From contig JAEZGT010000074.1 of NCBI GenBank assembly GCA_023416875.1, forward strand, positions 1-6,409: a stretch of 6,409 nucleotides of DNA, given 5' to 3'. Made by a program: the position numbers and the translations under genes. The DNA comes from Pseudomonadota bacterium. GTDB lineage: Bacteria > Pseudomonadota > Gammaproteobacteria > Pseudomonadales > Cellvibrionaceae. The notes beneath the pieces are model-generated. The model saw only the letters and a list, made by a program, of their open reading frames with translations. It did no database searches and had not been told where the DNA came from. Positions 4,202 through 6,409 of this stretch are shown in pieces; the first letter of the stretch is position 1; each line of letters opens with the position of its first letter.

Positions 4202-6409
4202 TCAGAAAGCGCTGATTAACCGGTCAAAAATATCCCGGGCGACCGATATGACTTGCGCGTTGGCGGAAAACAATTGCTCAAAGCGGATAAGATCTGCCGC
4301 TTCTTCATCTAAATTAACTCCAGAGATGGAATTCCGGAGCTCTTCGGATTGTTGCAAAACTTGTTCCGCCGCATTGCGATTGATTTTCGCTGCGCTGGTC
4401 TCGATACCGATTTTTTCGACCAGGGTGCCATACGCCTGATTGAAGCTAACCCCTTCCGCGCCGATTTTGGTTTGCTGCAGCTCGATCATTTTCAGCGCGT
4501 TGCGGTTATCCAAAGTCGCATCACTATTGAAATCCAGCGTAAAACGGTCGCCCGCTTGGGGAGTACCGCTGATGCTGGCTTGAATACCCAGGTAAGTCGA
4601 CTGTGCAAAATCCGCAGCCTGAGTATTCCCAAAAATCATGCTGTCTGCCGGGGTCGTGCCGAGCGTAACTCCCTCGCCAAGGCTGATATCCAAGCGTCCG
4701 CCCACCACAATATGGGAGCCCACACTATTGCCCGCTCCTGCTAATGTCAGCGGGCTGTTCTCACCATCGCTGACATCGATGCTCTCGCCTTCCACTGCGG
4801 TGAGGGATATTTTGAAATCGTCGCCTTCTGTGCCGTGGATGCGTAATTCCCGCGCCCCGGTCAGAGCATCTTCACCGGCGACGGCGTAAACCCCGTTGGC
4901 TTTCAGCGATGGATTATTATTAATGCGCTCGGCCACGTAATCGTAGAAGCCGTCAGGATCTGTTACTGGGTCCGGCACCATCGCGGAGAGAATGGGTTCA
5001 CCCGTGGTGGTATCCAAACTGTATTCCAGCAAATTCTCGCCGTTCAAACTGATTTGCAATGGCGTGTTGCGGGTGAGCTGTAAATCCGAAATTTCCACAT
5101 AATTAAATGCATTGGCTTCCACACCCGGCTGGCTGCTCAGCATACTCGCCAACTCCTTGGCGGAAGCATTCTGCGGAGTGTACAAGTTGACGCTCACCGG
5201 CTTACCGCCAGGTGTTGTTGGCGGTCGCGTAACGGTGACCATTTCGGCCGGGTAACCATTGGTCAAATTGCCATACCCGGCTGTGCCGTGCACATTGCCT
5301 ACGGTGGTCAAGTTGGCGTTTTCGACATCGAAACCCAATAAATCATTGGCCAGCGCGCCGCCATTAATTCCCGTCAATGAAATATTGCCGTAACCCGGAG
5401 TATTTAAACGAAAAGCTAAACTACCGTCGTCGGCGATATAAGCCCTCACATCGGTATTGCTGAGCTGCGCATTGATGTGGGTTAGCAGACTTTGATTATC
5501 CGTTATGTTGGCACCATCAATGGTAATGGTGCGGGCCACGTCGCGCGCACCACCGGGTGTTCCTGCTACGGCAATATCAAATGAAAATGGAGTGCCGCTG
5601 AAATCCGTCACAGCAAAATCAGGCGGATTACCACCGGTTTTTAGCGCGGCTTGAGCTACCGCAAAGCGCCCGTCGGGCAATCCCATCATATCGCCGTTGG
5701 TAGAGACCTGAGTACCACCGGCATTTTGTGGAAATAGATTTTGTGCAATTCCCGGCACGTAGCGCTGATCGCGTATGGGCGGATTTAAATGCACCGGGTT
5801 GCCGGGATCGGAATTGTCCAAAATATCGTAGGAATAGGGTGTGTTAAACACCACGATCAATGGCGGCGCCATGCTTCCCGCTTCGGCAAACAGCGGCAAA
5901 GGATTGCCGTTGACATCTTGCCGCGACAGGAGCTCACCGGCACTGATAGTGCCAGTGCCGCGATTGCCCAACGCCGCATCTGTCACCAAAGGACTCGCAA
6001 AGGCGATATCGCGTGGCGACTCAAGGGCAACGGAAAAATCGTTACTGGCACGGCGCACCGGCTGCAACGTAAATTTGTCGCCCGCTTGAAAAGATCCGCT
6101 TTGAAATTCCAGCTCCAAGCCGTCAAATTTGACGGTGGCTGGCAATTGACCATCCAACACGCCATTGGCCACTTGCACGCCATCGCTGCTGCGGGTGATT
6201 TTATAAATACCGCCTTGGGTGAGCGACACTTCATAATCACTGGCGGTAATTTTTGAGCTATCCGCGATATACACCGCCAACTGGCGATTATCCGGCTTGG
6301 CGTTGTTGCCGTTGTTGACTACGCGGCTGCGGGCCAGATCGTCGGCGTTGACATCATAGAAAAACGTGCCGCCGAAATCGCCCTCGAGATCCACACCTTG
6401 ACTGTGCAA
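4202..6409 (-). CDS. flgK: Flagellar hook-filament junction protein FlgK (HAP1), N-terminus cut by window
   Basis: First adaptor protein on top of the hook; exported and assembled before FlgL. Only the last 735 residues are present; the frame is open at the window edge, so there is no start here. The visible part begins at the conserved HSQGVDLEGDFGGTFFY (2-18), which in known FlgK proteins lies around residue 310-330, so the whole protein should be about 1050 residues (inference). That compares with about 550 in enterics and about 680 in pseudomonads. Family landmarks include QAGDKFTLQPVRRAS (108-122), QAGDRFTLDFNSDATLDNRNA (618-638), the coiled-coil NRNAAEQVLQQSEELRNSISG (677-697) and the closing VNLDEEAADLIRFEQLF (698-714) with VARDIFDRLISAF at the end. 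Between about 265 and 540 lie IN-motif-like modules (ITIDGANI 295-302; GVEANAFNYVEI 429-440; YVAERINNNPSLKANGVYAV 491-510). No cysteine. It stops with TGA 26 bases before flgL. Confidence 0.96.
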   Translation of the reverse strand: MHSQGVDLEGDFGGTFFYDVNADDLARSRVVNNGNNAKPDNRQLAVYIADSSKITASDYEVSLTQGGIYKITRSSDGVQVANGVLDGQLPATVKFDGLELEFQSGSFQAGDKFTLQPVRRASNDFSVALESPRDIAFASPLVTDAALGNRGTGTISAGELLSRQDVNGNPLPLFAEAGSMAPPLIVVFNTPYSYDILDNSDPGNPVHLNPPIRDQRYVPGIAQNLFPQNAGGTQVSTNGDMMGLPDGRFAVAQAALKTGGNPPDFAVTDFSGTPFSFDIAVAGTPGGARDVARTITIDGANITDNQSLLTHINAQLSNTDVRAYIADDGSLAFRLNTPGYGNISLTGINGGALANDLLGFDVENANLTTVGNVHGTAGYGNLTNGYPAEMVTVTRPPTTPGGKPVSVNLYTPQNASAKELASMLSSQPGVEANAFNYVEISDLQLTRNTPLQISLNGENLLEYSLDTTTGEPILSAMVPDPVTDPDGFYDYVAERINNNPSLKANGVYAVAGEDALTGARELRIHGTEGDDFKISLTAVEGESIDVSDGENSPLTLAGAGNSVGSHIVVGGRLDISLGEGVTLGTTPADSMIFGNTQAADFAQSTYLGIQASISGTPQAGDRFTLDFNSDATLDNRNALKMIELQQTKIGAEGVSFNQAYGTLVEKIGIETSAAKINRNAAEQVLQQSEELRNSISGVNLDEEAADLIRFEQLFSANAQVISVARDIFDRLISAF

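Noticed and set aside
127..6256. Several plus-strand open frames of 60-155 codons (for example 127-525, 652-1017, 2716-3084, 3519-3872, 5789-6256)
   Set aside because: Apart from the intergenic ones they lie antisense to clearly recognised flagellar genes, overlap each other in different frames, show no family motifs and lack good ribosome binding sites. They are frame shadows of the minus-strand genes.

Overview
This window is a flagellar axial-structure locus from a Gram-negative bacterium, most likely a gammaproteobacterium with polar-type flagellar genes. The order flgK-flgL-fliC, the wording of the conserved protein ends, the mid-range base composition and a sigma-54 type promoter ahead of the flagellin all fit that. 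A Cellvibrionales-like or other marine/soil gamma host is a guess, not something the sequence proves. All real genes lie on the minus strand, so the biological order runs from high to low coordinates.

Layout in transcription order: (1) flgK, first hook-filament junction protein, 6409-4202, its N-terminal part cut off by the window edge; (2) flgL, second junction protein, 4175-2577, complete, 26 bases after flgK and clearly co-transcribed; (3) a strong rho-independent terminator at 2533-2557 closing the flgKL unit; (4) a 399-base intergenic region (2576-2178) with a four-copy 8-mer repeat cluster, an excellent -24/-12 promoter (2338-2323), a 15-bp hairpin near the predicted 5' end of the mRNA and a good ribosome binding site; (5) fliC, a very large flagellin (725 codons visible), 2177-1, cut off by the window probably only a few codons before its stop.

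FlgK and FlgL are few-copy adaptors joining the rigid hook to the filament; FliC is the filament subunit. All three pass unfolded through the flagellar type III export channel, and all visible residues of the three (about 1990) contain no cysteine, as is usual for exported axial proteins. All have canonical ends that form the inner coiled-coil core, but their middle parts are much larger than in model enterics. The extra mass consists largely of flagellin 'IN-motif'-like modules. In FliC these form two copies of a roughly 215-220 residue unit, and related modules appear in FlgK and FlgL, so the three neighbours seem to share outer-domain building blocks.

I found no mobile element, CRISPR array, RNA gene or plus-strand gene. 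The functions are ordinary. The points worth a second look are the expanded and shared outer domains, possible calcium loops in the flagellin, and the sigma-54/repeat/hairpin arrangement that appears to control fliC.
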